From positions 1 through 6,259 of the forward strand of contig QNFD01000170.1 of assembly GCA_003645435.1 (NCBI GenBank): a stretch of DNA of 6,259 bases, given 5' to 3'. Below the pieces are notes generated by a model. It saw only the letters and a program-made list of their open reading frames with translations. It was not told the DNA's origin and ran no database searches. Both the position numbers and the translations under genes were made by a program. This DNA comes from Gammaproteobacteria bacterium (GTDB lineage: Bacteria; Pseudomonadota; Gammaproteobacteria; GCA-001735895). Position 1 is the first letter of the stretch. Every line of letters starts with the position of its first letter. Below are positions 1 to 5,558 of the stretch, piece after piece.

Positions 1-2
1 GG

Positions 3-31
3 GGCGGAGCAATAAATGCTCCGCCTTTTTT
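3..31 (+). terminator. Rho-independent terminator of an upstream gene
   Basis: A perfect 8-bp GC-rich stem, GGCGGAGC (3-10) with GCTCCGCC (18-25), closes a 7-nt A/T loop and is followed directly by a run of six T (26-31). This is a textbook intrinsic terminator reading on the plus strand. It ends a gene lying before the window; in many gammaproteobacteria rpoN and hpf precede ptsN, but that gene cannot be seen here. It implies that the ptsN cluster needs its own promoter. Confidence 0.92.
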
Positions 32-71
32 ATTAACCCGGCGACTATACATGTTGTCGAGTTAATAGAAC

Positions 72-99
72 TTGCATACTCGAAGGATTGGGATAAGAT
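72..99 (+). promoter_or_regulatory. Candidate sigma-70 promoter for the ptsN cluster
   Basis: TTGCAT (72-77) resembles a -35 element and TAAGAT (94-99) a -10 element, with a 16-bp spacer. The predicted start near 106 would leave a leader of about 37 nt before the ptsN ATG. It lies just after the upstream terminator, where a new transcription unit is expected. Both hexamers match the consensus at only four positions of six, so this is a plausible call and not a secure one. Confidence 0.45.
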
Positions 100-142
100 T
101 CGCGCATATTCAAGGCAACCGGACTCCAAAGCTTTTCAATTC

Positions 143-595
143 ATGACAATCTCAGCACTTTTGTCTCCAGAACGTATCTTCATTAATACAGATATCTCGA
201 GTAAAAAAAGGCTCCTGGAATTCATCTCCGACAACATTGCCGACCAGTTCAATTTATCCCAGACCACAATTTATACCAACCTTCTCGATCGTGAAAGACT
301 CGGTAGTACAGGACTGGGTAATGGCTTTGCCATACCCCACGCCAGGCTAAATAACCTCGATGCAACCATAGCCTGTTTCATCAGGCTCAACCAGCCGGTA
401 AAATTCGAGGCGCCCGACAATAAGCCAGTCGATCTGGTGTTCGCCATCATCATCCCTGAAAAGGCGACGGATGAGCATTTGGAAATATTGTCGTCACTGG
501 CGAAGATATTTTCACAGGCCGAAACTTGCGACGCGATTCGTAGTGCCGGCTCCAGCGATGAAATTGCCCGTGTTATCCAGATGGCCGAGCAATGA
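143..595 (+). CDS. ptsN: PTS EIIA-Ntr regulatory phosphoprotein (PtsN)
   Basis: A 150-residue cytoplasmic protein of the fructose/mannitol-type EIIA fold. It is the terminal phosphate acceptor of the nitrogen-related PTS, which in studied proteobacteria controls potassium transport, sensor kinases and nitrogen or carbon metabolism rather than sugar uptake. The active-site segment GNGFAIPHAR places the phosphorylatable His at residue 66, matching His73 of E. coli PtsN. The N-terminal ISALLSPERIF is typical, and the length is slightly short of the usual 150-165. The ATG at 143 gives the expected N-terminus, although no strong Shine-Dalgarno sequence is visible. The stop overlaps the hprK start as ATGA (592-595), which indicates translational coupling. 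Phosphate would come from HPr encoded downstream. Identification is secure; which partner proteins it controls in this organism is unknown. Confidence 0.96.
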   Translation: MTISALLSPERIFINTDISSKKRLLEFISDNIADQFNLSQTTIYTNLLDRERLGSTGLGNGFAIPHARLNNLDATIACFIRLNQPVKFEAPDNKPVDLVFAIIIPEKATDEHLEILSSLAKIFSQAETCDAIRSAGSSDEIARVIQMAEQ

Positions 596-1545
596 GGCCC
601 GCCCTCGAAATTCGAGAGTTTTTCCACCGCTATCAACAAAAATTACAATTAAGCTTTAGTTCGGCCGAAGTAGGCCTGGAGCGTGAGATCAAACTCTCAC
701 GCCAGGCAGGCGATACTTTCGAAGCAGTTGATTATTTTAATGTTATTCGGACATCGAGCGTCGTCGTCGTGGGTTACCAGGAAACCCGGTATATCAATAA
801 ACTGAGTCAGGATGAACAGAGAAAATTACTCCGGACACTGTTTCAGGGACCGGTAAGTACGGTAATAATGAGTCAGGGTAACCACATGCCGGAATCCATG
901 ATCCAACAATGTGAAGATCATAATATTTCGGTATTTCAATCCACTCTCAGCGACTCGGAATTAATCGATAATAGCCGCTACCTTCTGTCGCATGTACTGG
1001 CAGAGCATACCGATGAGCATGGCGTATATATAGAAATCTATAGCCTGGGCGTGTTTTTAACCGGGGAGAGCGGCGTCGGTAAAAGTGAACTCGCGCTCGC
1101 CCTGATTACCAGGGGGCATCGTCTCATATCGGATGATATTACCCGGTTTTCAAGGCTATCGCCTGACCTGATCGAAGGCCATAGTCCCAGCCTGCTGAGT
1201 GACTTTATGGAAGTTCGCGGCCTGGGTATTGTCAACATCCGGGCGATGTTCGGAGCCAATGTTTTGAAAAAAAACAAGGCTTTACGGCTCATTGTCAAAA
1301 TGGTCCAGTTCACCAGCGATAATTCCACCCAGTTTGATCGCATTGGGAACAGCCCGCAAACCCGAAACATACTGGGCCTCGACATACCGGAGGTCACCCT
1401 GCCGGTCGCACCCGGTCGCAACCTTGCGGTTCTGGTAGAAGCCGCTGCGCGTAACTACCTGTTGAACATAAACGGCTACAATGCCGCGGAAGAATTTATT
1501 AAACGCCAGAATCAGGCGATCCGGGAGAATGAAAGAACTCTATGA
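592..1545 (+). CDS. hprK: HPr kinase/phosphorylase (HprK)
   Basis: A 317-residue bifunctional enzyme that phosphorylates Ser46 of HPr with ATP or pyrophosphate and reverses this by phosphorolysis. It has the full two-domain layout: a regulatory N-terminal domain (about 1-130) and a catalytic domain (about 131-317). Visible motifs are His143 before the P-loop, Walker A GESGVGKS (158-165), the acidic pair Asp181-Asp182, and the family signature EVRGLGI (207-213) followed by NIRAMFG. These line up with the Lactobacillus casei residues (His140, Lys161, Asp178/Asp179) at a constant offset of three, so the enzyme should be active. The C-terminus PVAPGRNLAVLVEAA is typical of proteobacterial members. 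It overlaps ptsN by ATGA, and its substrate HPr is encoded at 2541. Many proteobacteria keep this regulatory module without sugar-transporting PTS permeases; E. coli lacks it. Confidence 0.97.
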   Translation: MRPALEIREFFHRYQQKLQLSFSSAEVGLEREIKLSRQAGDTFEAVDYFNVIRTSSVVVVGYQETRYINKLSQDEQRKLLRTLFQGPVSTVIMSQGNHMPESMIQQCEDHNISVFQSTLSDSELIDNSRYLLSHVLAEHTDEHGVYIEIYSLGVFLTGESGVGKSELALALITRGHRLISDDITRFSRLSPDLIEGHSPSLLSDFMEVRGLGIVNIRAMFGANVLKKNKALRLIVKMVQFTSDNSTQFDRIGNSPQTRNILGLDIPEVTLPVAPGRNLAVLVEAAARNYLLNINGYNAAEEFIKRQNQAIRENERTL

Positions 1546-1568
1546 ATAAACTCTACATTGCTGGTTGA
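1542..1568 (+). CDS. Possible 8-codon coupling ORF between hprK and rapZ
   Basis: An ATG overlapping the hprK stop as ATGA (1542-1545) opens a reading frame of eight codons, MNKLYIAG, ending at TGA (1566-1568). That stop in turn overlaps a TTG codon in the rapZ frame. The likely rapZ GTG start lies 14 nt after this stop. The arrangement could pass terminating ribosomes from hprK to rapZ. There is no strong Shine-Dalgarno sequence and a peptide this short may be chance, so the call is weak. Confidence 0.25.
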   Translation: MNKLYIAG

Positions 1569-1582
1569 GCGGATATCAGGAA

Positions 1583-2440
1583 GTGAAACTGGTTATTGTC
1601 AGCGGCCTCTCGGGATCAGGTAAAACTGTCGCTCTGCATACGCTCGAAGACGCGGGCTATTTTTGTGTCGACAATCTTCCAGTGGGACTGTTGCCCGACT
1701 TCATCAACAAGATGACCCACTCCAAACCGGCACTTTACGACTTGATCGCGGTGGCAATCGATGCGCGCAGCGGTGTCGACGACATGGATCGGTTTGACGA
1801 CATAATAAATGAAATCAGGGAACTGAAAATCTCCCTGAAAATATTGTTCCTAACCTCTGATATTAAAAAATTGTTGTCTCGCTTCAGTGAGACCAGGCGC
1901 AAACACCCCCTGTCGAAACGAGGTTTGCCATTAGTCGAGGTGATACAACTGGAACGGGTCCTGTTAAATAATATTTATGCCAGTGCCGATCTCATCATAG
2001 ATACGACGACATTTAATGTTCACGAGTTGCGCCAAACCATTATAACCCGGCTTTTATCGAGCACTGGTGCCGACCTGTCGATATTGATTCAGTCATTCGG
2101 GTTCAAGCACGGTCTACCGGCAGACACCGATTTCATATTTGACGTTCGCTGCCTGCCTAATCCTCACTGGGAGGAGCGATTAAAATTGCTCACCGGTAAG
2201 GATGATTTGGTGATTCAGTATCTGCAGAGCTTTACCGAGGTAAACGACATGTTCGATTCGATCAGCGGCTTTCTGAAAACCTGGATTCCCAGCTTCGAAA
2301 AAGAAAACCGCAGCTACATGACCATTTCAGTTGGTTGTACCGGCGGCCGCCATCGGTCGGTTTACCTGGTTGAAAAAATCGCATCCGAGTTACTGCAAGT
2401 ACCCTACAACGCCTCGGTACATCACAGAGACCTGTCATGA
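1583..2440 (+). CDS. rapZ: RNase adapter / P-loop nucleotide-binding protein RapZ
   Basis: A 285-residue cytoplasmic protein of the RapZ/YvcJ family. In E. coli (284 residues) it presents the sRNA GlmZ to RNase E and so controls glucosamine-6-phosphate synthesis; in other bacteria the role is less clear. Walker A GLSGSGKT lies at residues 8-15. Further family blocks are GYFCVDNLPVGLLPD, SETRRKHPLS, SADLIIDT, SFGFKHGLP, FDVRCLPNPHW and GCTGGRHRSVYL. The GTG at 1583 gives the family-typical N-terminus MKLVIVSG; a TTG at 1565 would add six unusual residues and has no better ribosome site. The protein ends at VHHRDLS and lacks the basic EKRKP tail of E. coli RapZ that contributes to RNA binding. 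It follows hprK by 37 nt and overlaps the next ORF by ATGA. The family is certain; GlmZ-type function is doubtful. Confidence 0.96.
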   Translation: MKLVIVSGLSGSGKTVALHTLEDAGYFCVDNLPVGLLPDFINKMTHSKPALYDLIAVAIDARSGVDDMDRFDDIINEIRELKISLKILFLTSDIKKLLSRFSETRRKHPLSKRGLPLVEVIQLERVLLNNIYASADLIIDTTTFNVHELRQTIITRLLSSTGADLSILIQSFGFKHGLPADTDFIFDVRCLPNPHWEERLKLLTGKDDLVIQYLQSFTEVNDMFDSISGFLKTWIPSFEKENRSYMTISVGCTGGRHRSVYLVEKIASELLQVPYNASVHHRDLS

Positions 2441-2538
2441 GTGTCGGTGTGTTGATCATCGCCCAGAATGAAATTGGCCGGCAACTGGCCGCGACAACTG
2501 TCGAAGGCGCTATAACAGGCATCATACGAGGCCAGTAA
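2437..2538 (+). pseudogene. Vestigial mannose-type PTS EIIA, 33 codons
   Basis: This short ORF overlaps the rapZ stop by ATGA and ends 2 nt before the HPr start, which is the slot where related clusters carry a mannose-family EIIA of about 130 residues. Its N-terminus MSVGVLIIAQNEIGRQL matches the first strand and helix of that family (typically GILIITHxxxGexL). The phosphorylatable His that should follow strand 1 is replaced by Gln10. The last part, VEGAITGIIRGQ, resembles the AxxGxxxGI-like end of EIIA-Man proteins, so an in-frame internal deletion joining the two ends is a reasonable inference. The frame has no internal stop and carries the Shine-Dalgarno sequence of the next gene, so it may survive as a translational coupler. 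It could alternatively be a real micro-protein. Homology is inferred from about 20 residues plus gene order. Confidence 0.6.
2528..2531 (+). promoter_or_regulatory. Ribosome binding site of the HPr gene inside the vestigial EIIA ORF
   Basis: GAGG sits 9 nt before the HPr ATG at 2541, a good Shine-Dalgarno match at normal spacing and one of the better ones in this cluster. It lies within the last codons of the 33-codon ORF, so translation of that ORF would pass over or unmask it. This may explain why the ORF has stayed open. Confidence 0.55.
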
Positions 2539-2540
2539 TC

Positions 2541-2810
2541 ATGATTTCTAAAAAAGTGACTATTATCAATAAGCTTGGCTTACACGCCCGCGCCGCATCC
2601 AAATTAGTCAATAAGGCAAACCAGTTTGAAAGCGAGGTATTCATCGATAAACAGGGTAATCGAATTAATGCGAAAAGCATCATGGGGGTGATGATGCTGG
2701 CCGCAAGCAAGGGTACTGAAATCCTGCTCGAGGTCGACGGTGGCGACGAAGAAGACTGCATGATTGCGGTTGTTCAGCTAATCGAAGATCGATTCGAGGA
2801 AACCGAGTAA
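2541..2810 (+). CDS. ptsO: HPr-family phosphocarrier protein (PtsO/HPr)
   Basis: An 89-residue cytoplasmic phosphocarrier, the usual length for HPr/NPr. The active site GLHARAAS places the phosphorylatable His at residue 15, which receives phosphate from enzyme I and passes it to EIIA. The segment KSIMGVMML places Ser at residue 46 with the canonical surrounding residues recognised by HprK. Both sites and the two-genes-away hprK argue for a working His/Ser dual-control HPr rather than an NPr lacking the Ser site. The acidic C-terminus ending EDRFEETE is common in proteobacterial members. It begins 2 nt after the vestigial EIIA ORF and has a GAGG ribosome site. It could equally be labelled ptsH. 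No enzyme I gene follows it, although ptsI often does in related clusters, so the phosphate donor must be encoded elsewhere. Confidence 0.95.
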   Translation: MISKKVTIINKLGLHARAASKLVNKANQFESEVFIDKQGNRINAKSIMGVMMLAASKGTEILLEVDGGDEEDCMIAVVQLIEDRFEETE

Positions 2811-2843
2811 TACAACGCTTGTAGTGTCCGGCGCACATCAGGG

Positions 2844-2853
2844 TTCCCGGGAA
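2844..2853. repeat. Perfect 10-bp palindrome after the HPr gene
   Basis: TTCCCGGGAA reads identically on both strands. It lies 34 nt after the HPr stop, in the gap before mgtE. There is no T run after it, so it is not an intrinsic terminator. It could be a protein-binding half-site or chance. Confidence 0.3.
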
Positions 2854-2934
2854 GGCATTGGGACATATACATAAACAGCTGCTTGAAAAGCCAAAATCCC
2901 TCTCAGATTCCTTCCCTTCAAATAATATGCAGGC

Positions 2935-2958
2935 TAACAGATAACAAACTGTCTGTTA
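2935..2958. repeat. Inverted repeat upstream of mgtE
   Basis: TAACAGA (2935-2941) and TCTGTTA (2952-2958) are perfect 7-bp inverted arms around a 10-nt spacer, ending 33 nt before the mgtE start. The geometry suits an operator for a dimeric regulator or a short leader hairpin. A competing internal pairing ACAG/CTGT exists. I see no convincing -35/-10 pair around it, and the 181-bp gap (2811-2991) holds no clear terminator, so whether mgtE has its own promoter is open. Confidence 0.4.
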
Positions 2959-2991
2959 CACTCCTCATGTATTTAAGCCACAATCAGAAGC

Positions 2992-4341
2992 ATGATTGAA
3001 GACAATATCGAACGATTACGGCAAGAGGTATCGGCAGCTCTCGAAGCCGATAGCGGCGAAGCTATTTCAGAAATTCTGCACACGATTAACATTGCGGAAA
3101 CTTCCAGCCTGCTCGATTCGCTGCCCTCTCAACAACGCGACCTTCTCTGGCCAAACATAGAACCTGTTTACCTGGGCGCGGTTTTACTCGAAACCGGAGA
3201 TGAGGTACGCGACAATATTTTAAAGGAGCTCAGTCCAAGAGAAATCGCGACCATCATCGAAACCTTGCCCGATGTAGACGACCAGGCCGACATCATTCTT
3301 TCGCTGCCCACCGAAAACCTGGTCAAGGTTTTACACACCCTCGATGCCCAGAAACGGGAAAAGCTTGAGTCAGTATTATCCTATAGTGACGATACCGCCG
3401 GCGGCTTGATGAACATCGACCAGATCACTATCCGTGCGGATGTGAGCCTGGATGTTGTACTACGCTATCTTCGAATCCGCGGCGAAATGCCCGATCATAC
3501 CGACCAGCTATTCGTCACTGACCGTTATGACCATTATTTAGGTGCGCTCTATTTGCGTGACCTGCTCACTAACGATCCCGATGTTATGGTAAAAAGCATC
3601 ATGCGTAGCGACATCAGCGCGATGTCCGCGCATTTATCCGATACTGAAGTGGCACGTGAATTCGAAAATTACGACCTCGTCAGCGCCCCGATAGTCGACG
3701 AACAGCACAAGTTAATCGGCCGCATCACCATCGATGACGTGGTAGATGTCATCCGCGACGAAAGTGAACATTCGATCATGAGCATGGCCGGCCTCGGCGA
3801 AGATGAGGATATCTTTTCACCCGCATTGACGAGCGCAAAGCGACGCGGTGTATGGTTGGGAATAAACCTGCTAACCGCATTTCTGGCCGCAGCGGTGATT
3901 GGATTTTTCGAAGATATTCTCGACCAGGTGGTTGCCCTGGCGATCCTGATTACGATCGTACCCAGCATGGGCGGTATCGCCGGCTCGCAAACCCTGACCC
4001 TCGCAATTCGCGGACTGGCCCTGGGTCAACTTGGCAGTTCAAATTACAAGTCTTTGATAAAAAAAGAAATATCTATCGGAATTCTGAATGGTCTGATTTG
4101 GGCCTTAGTGGTCGCCGCCTTTTCTATCATCTGGTTTGGAAACTTTAATATTGGTGCCATTATTGCCTTTGCTCTAATCGTAAACCTCGTCGCCGGGGCT
4201 TTCGCCGGCGCAGTCATTCCAATCCTGTTACGCCAGATGGGTATAGATCCGGCGATTGCCGGCGGGGTGGTGCTGACTACGGTTACCGATGTGATAGGGA
4301 TAGTCGCGTTTCTCGGCATGGCTACCCTGGTGCTGGCTTAG
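2992..4341 (+). CDS. mgtE: Magnesium transporter/channel MgtE
   Basis: A 449-residue inner-membrane Mg2+ channel, the usual family length. Order of domains: cytoplasmic superhelical N domain (about 1-130); tandem CBS domains (about 135-198, opening with YSDDTAGGLMN, and about 200-260, containing SAPIVDE and IGRITIDDVVDVI); a connecting segment; and a hydrophobic C-terminal region (about 286-449) with roughly five membrane helices. Family motifs are RRGVWLGINLLTA (284-296), PSMGGIAGSQT (324-334) and a final TTVTDVIG in which Asp433 matches the selectivity-pore Asp432 of Thermus MgtE. In characterised members Mg2+ binding to the N and CBS domains closes the pore. The ATG at 2992 gives the expected N-terminus but has only a weak ribosome site. 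It lies 181 bp after the HPr gene on the same strand, a gene order known from related PTS-Ntr clusters, and meets the kinase gene tail to tail. Confidence 0.97.
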   Translation: MIEDNIERLRQEVSAALEADSGEAISEILHTINIAETSSLLDSLPSQQRDLLWPNIEPVYLGAVLLETGDEVRDNILKELSPREIATIIETLPDVDDQADIILSLPTENLVKVLHTLDAQKREKLESVLSYSDDTAGGLMNIDQITIRADVSLDVVLRYLRIRGEMPDHTDQLFVTDRYDHYLGALYLRDLLTNDPDVMVKSIMRSDISAMSAHLSDTEVAREFENYDLVSAPIVDEQHKLIGRITIDDVVDVIRDESEHSIMSMAGLGEDEDIFSPALTSAKRRGVWLGINLLTAFLAAAVIGFFEDILDQVVALAILITIVPSMGGIAGSQTLTLAIRGLALGQLGSSNYKSLIKKEISIGILNGLIWALVVAAFSIIWFGNFNIGAIIAFALIVNLVAGAFAGAVIPILLRQMGIDPAIAGGVVLTTVTDVIGIVAFLGMATLVLA

Positions 4342-4344
4342 GCC

Positions 4345-5268
4345 CTATAACATTGCGGCGCCGAATACTCCGCTTGCATCGCCGTGTTGGGCAGGCAATA
4401 TTGGTGTGACAACGGTGTCGGAAAATACCCAGGAAAGGAGCCTTGCCGGCAACTGCCGATAAATCTCGTCGATATTTGACATACCCCCGCCGAGCACGAT
4501 TACGTCAGGATCGACAATGTTAATCACATGAGCGAGCGAGCGGGCCAATTGGTCGTAGTAGAGATCCATCGCCTGCTCGCAGTTCTTATCTCCCTGTGCG
4601 GCCGCCTGCACAATCGCCTCGCTACTCAGGGCAAGACCAGTTCTAATTTGAAAGTTATGCGCGAGGCCGCTGCCCGAAATATAGGTCTCGATACAGCCTG
4701 TTTTACCGCAGTAACAGCGTGGTGAACCATCTGACTCGCTTACCCATGGCAAGGGATTATGACCCCATTCGCCTGCAATTGCATTGGGGCCAGTCAACAA
4801 TTGCCGGGCTACCACCAGCCCTCCTCCGGTACCGGTCCCCAGTATCACGCCAAACACGGTCATAAAGCCCTGTCCGGCGCCAGTCATGGCCTCCGACAGG
4901 GTAAAACAGTTGGCGTCATTTTCAAGCTTGACTGAACAATCAAGCCGCTTTTCGAGATCGCTACGCAAAGGTCTACCATTCAAGCAACTAGTATTCGAAT
5001 TTCTCAACACGCCGGTGTTCGGAGACAGGGCGCCGGGTGTTCCTATACCAACGGTCGGCCTGCCACCTAAAGTATCGCGGGCTTCATCTACCAGATCCGC
5101 GATCATAACGAGAATAGCCTCGTAGTCCTGCGCGGGTGTGGCGACACGCTTTCGAAAAACCGTCTCCAGCTTATCGTCCAGAACAGCGACCTCGGTCTTG
5201 GTACCGCCGAGATCGATACCCAACCTCAAGCTCGATTGCCTGTTTATCCTGTTATCCATTTTCCGCAT
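4345..5268 (-). CDS. mak: ROK-family sugar kinase, Mak-like fructokinase
   Basis: A 307-residue cytoplasmic ATP-dependent hexose kinase. The phosphate-binding motif DLGGTKTE is at 19-26, the catalytic Asp118 lies in ENDAN, and LGTGTGGG (143-150) and a C-terminal VLGGGMSN complete the ATP site. The ROK sugar/zinc motif is present as EWGH (Glu167, His170) with Cys185, Cys187 and Cys192 in CYCGKTGC. E. coli Mak shares the distinctive blocks AGEWGHNPLPW, CYCGKxGCIETxISG and SLAHVxNIxDPDVIVLGGGMSN, which favour fructose or mannose over N-acetylglucosamine, although substrate is inferred. The start at 5268 precedes the first motif by 18 residues; Met4 (5257-5259) is an equally good start, and neither has a strong ribosome site. 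TAGAAT at 5288-5293 on the minus strand is a possible -10 element. The gene looks monocistronic and points away from nrdA. Confidence 0.9.
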   Translation of the reverse strand: MRKMDNRINRQSSLRLGIDLGGTKTEVAVLDDKLETVFRKRVATPAQDYEAILVMIADLVDEARDTLGGRPTVGIGTPGALSPNTGVLRNSNTSCLNGRPLRSDLEKRLDCSVKLENDANCFTLSEAMTGAGQGFMTVFGVILGTGTGGGLVVARQLLTGPNAIAGEWGHNPLPWVSESDGSPRCYCGKTGCIETYISGSGLAHNFQIRTGLALSSEAIVQAAAQGDKNCEQAMDLYYDQLARSLAHVINIVDPDVIVLGGGMSNIDEIYRQLPARLLSWVFSDTVVTPILPAQHGDASGVFGAAML

Positions 5269-5371
5269 AAAATTATGATTTTTTTCGATTCTAAACTGTT
5301 CGATATTCTGAAGCAGTAATAGGTTTGTGCATTATTTACTAAAAGCCATTGCCAGCGCCATTTTTACTGGT

Positions 5372-5390
5372 TTATACCCGTTTATCCACA
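5372..5390 (+). promoter_or_regulatory. DnaA box upstream of nrdA, with a weaker adjacent copy
   Basis: TTATCCACA (5382-5390) is a perfect match to the strong DnaA-box sequence. TTATACCCG (5372-5380), in the same orientation and one helical turn earlier, matches TTATNCACA at seven of nine positions. CAGTCCACA (5404-5412) is a still weaker third resemblance. The perfect box ends about 108 bp before the predicted nrdA transcription start. In E. coli, DnaA boxes upstream of nrdAB link ribonucleotide reductase expression to replication initiation, so the placement makes sense. Confidence 0.72.
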
Positions 5391-5419
5391 AGTTTTACCC
5401 GGCCAGTCCACAGATCAAT

Positions 5420-5435
5420 ACACAATATAGGGTAG
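5420..5435 (+). promoter_or_regulatory. NrdR box 1
   Basis: ACACAATATAGGGTAG has a perfect left half of the NrdR consensus (ACACWATATATWGTGT, as I recall it) and a degraded right half. Its start is exactly 32 bp before that of the second box. NrdR boxes occur in pairs about three helical turns apart, so the spacing supports the call more than this single site does. Confidence 0.72.
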
Positions 5436-5451
5436 TTGAGGTGAAATCAAA

Positions 5452-5467
5452 ACACATTATATTGTGT
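5452..5467 (+). promoter_or_regulatory. NrdR box 2
   Basis: ACACATTATATTGTGT is a near-perfect 16-bp palindrome matching the NrdR consensus. NrdR is an ATP-cone repressor that senses ATP/dATP and represses ribonucleotide reductase genes when dATP is high. The box covers the -35 element of the nrdA promoter, so binding would block RNA polymerase. With box 1 it forms a typical pair. Confidence 0.88.
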
Positions 5468-5491
5468 TTTCGGGAATTGAGGTGCTATAAT
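5462..5491 (+). promoter_or_regulatory. nrdA promoter with extended -10
   Basis: TATAAT (5486-5491) is a perfect -10, preceded by TG at 5483-5484, which makes an extended -10 (TGCTATAAT). TTGTGT (5462-5467) is a moderate -35 at an 18-bp spacing and lies inside NrdR box 2. Transcription should begin near 5498. This is the strongest promoter in the window and leaves a leader of about 225 nt before the nrdA ATG. Confidence 0.85.
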
Positions 5492-5558
5492 TACAACACA
5501 ACTTAACTAGAATACTTCACGGACTAAAAGCAACTCGGTTTCATAAAAATACAATCAC

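Noticed and set aside
50..77. Sigma-54 promoter before ptsN, suggested by TTGCAT
   Set aside because: No GG dinucleotide lies 10 bp before the GC of TTGC, so the -24 element is missing.
1038..1421. Minus-strand open frame of 127 codons inside hprK
   Set aside because: It lies wholly within a strongly conserved coding gene, resembles no known protein and has no ribosome site or context.
1565..1582. TTG start for rapZ adding MSGYQE
   Set aside because: The family N-terminus begins directly with M(K/V)LxIVSG; TTG is a rare start and has no ribosome site. GTG at 1583 fits the family length better.
2824..2874. A 16-codon frame (GTG to TAA) containing GSREGIGTYT that faintly recalls the SxGIAIG start of enzyme I, as if a ptsI remnant
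   Set aside because: The resemblance covers only a few common residues, there is no longer homologous stretch in any frame, and a match of this size is expected by chance.
2811..2991. M-box (Mg2+ riboswitch) before mgtE
   Set aside because: The gap is barely the size of such an element, no matching conserved stems are visible, and no clear promoter lies upstream to transcribe it separately.
3669..4319. Open frames on both strands inside mgtE (3669-3968, 3852-4148, 4044-4319)
   Set aside because: They are out-of-frame shadows of the MgtE CBS and membrane-helix coding sequence.
4784..5125. Plus-strand open frame of 113 codons opposite the ROK kinase
   Set aside because: It is antisense to intact ROK motifs, proline-rich as expected of an antisense reading, and has no homology that I recognise.
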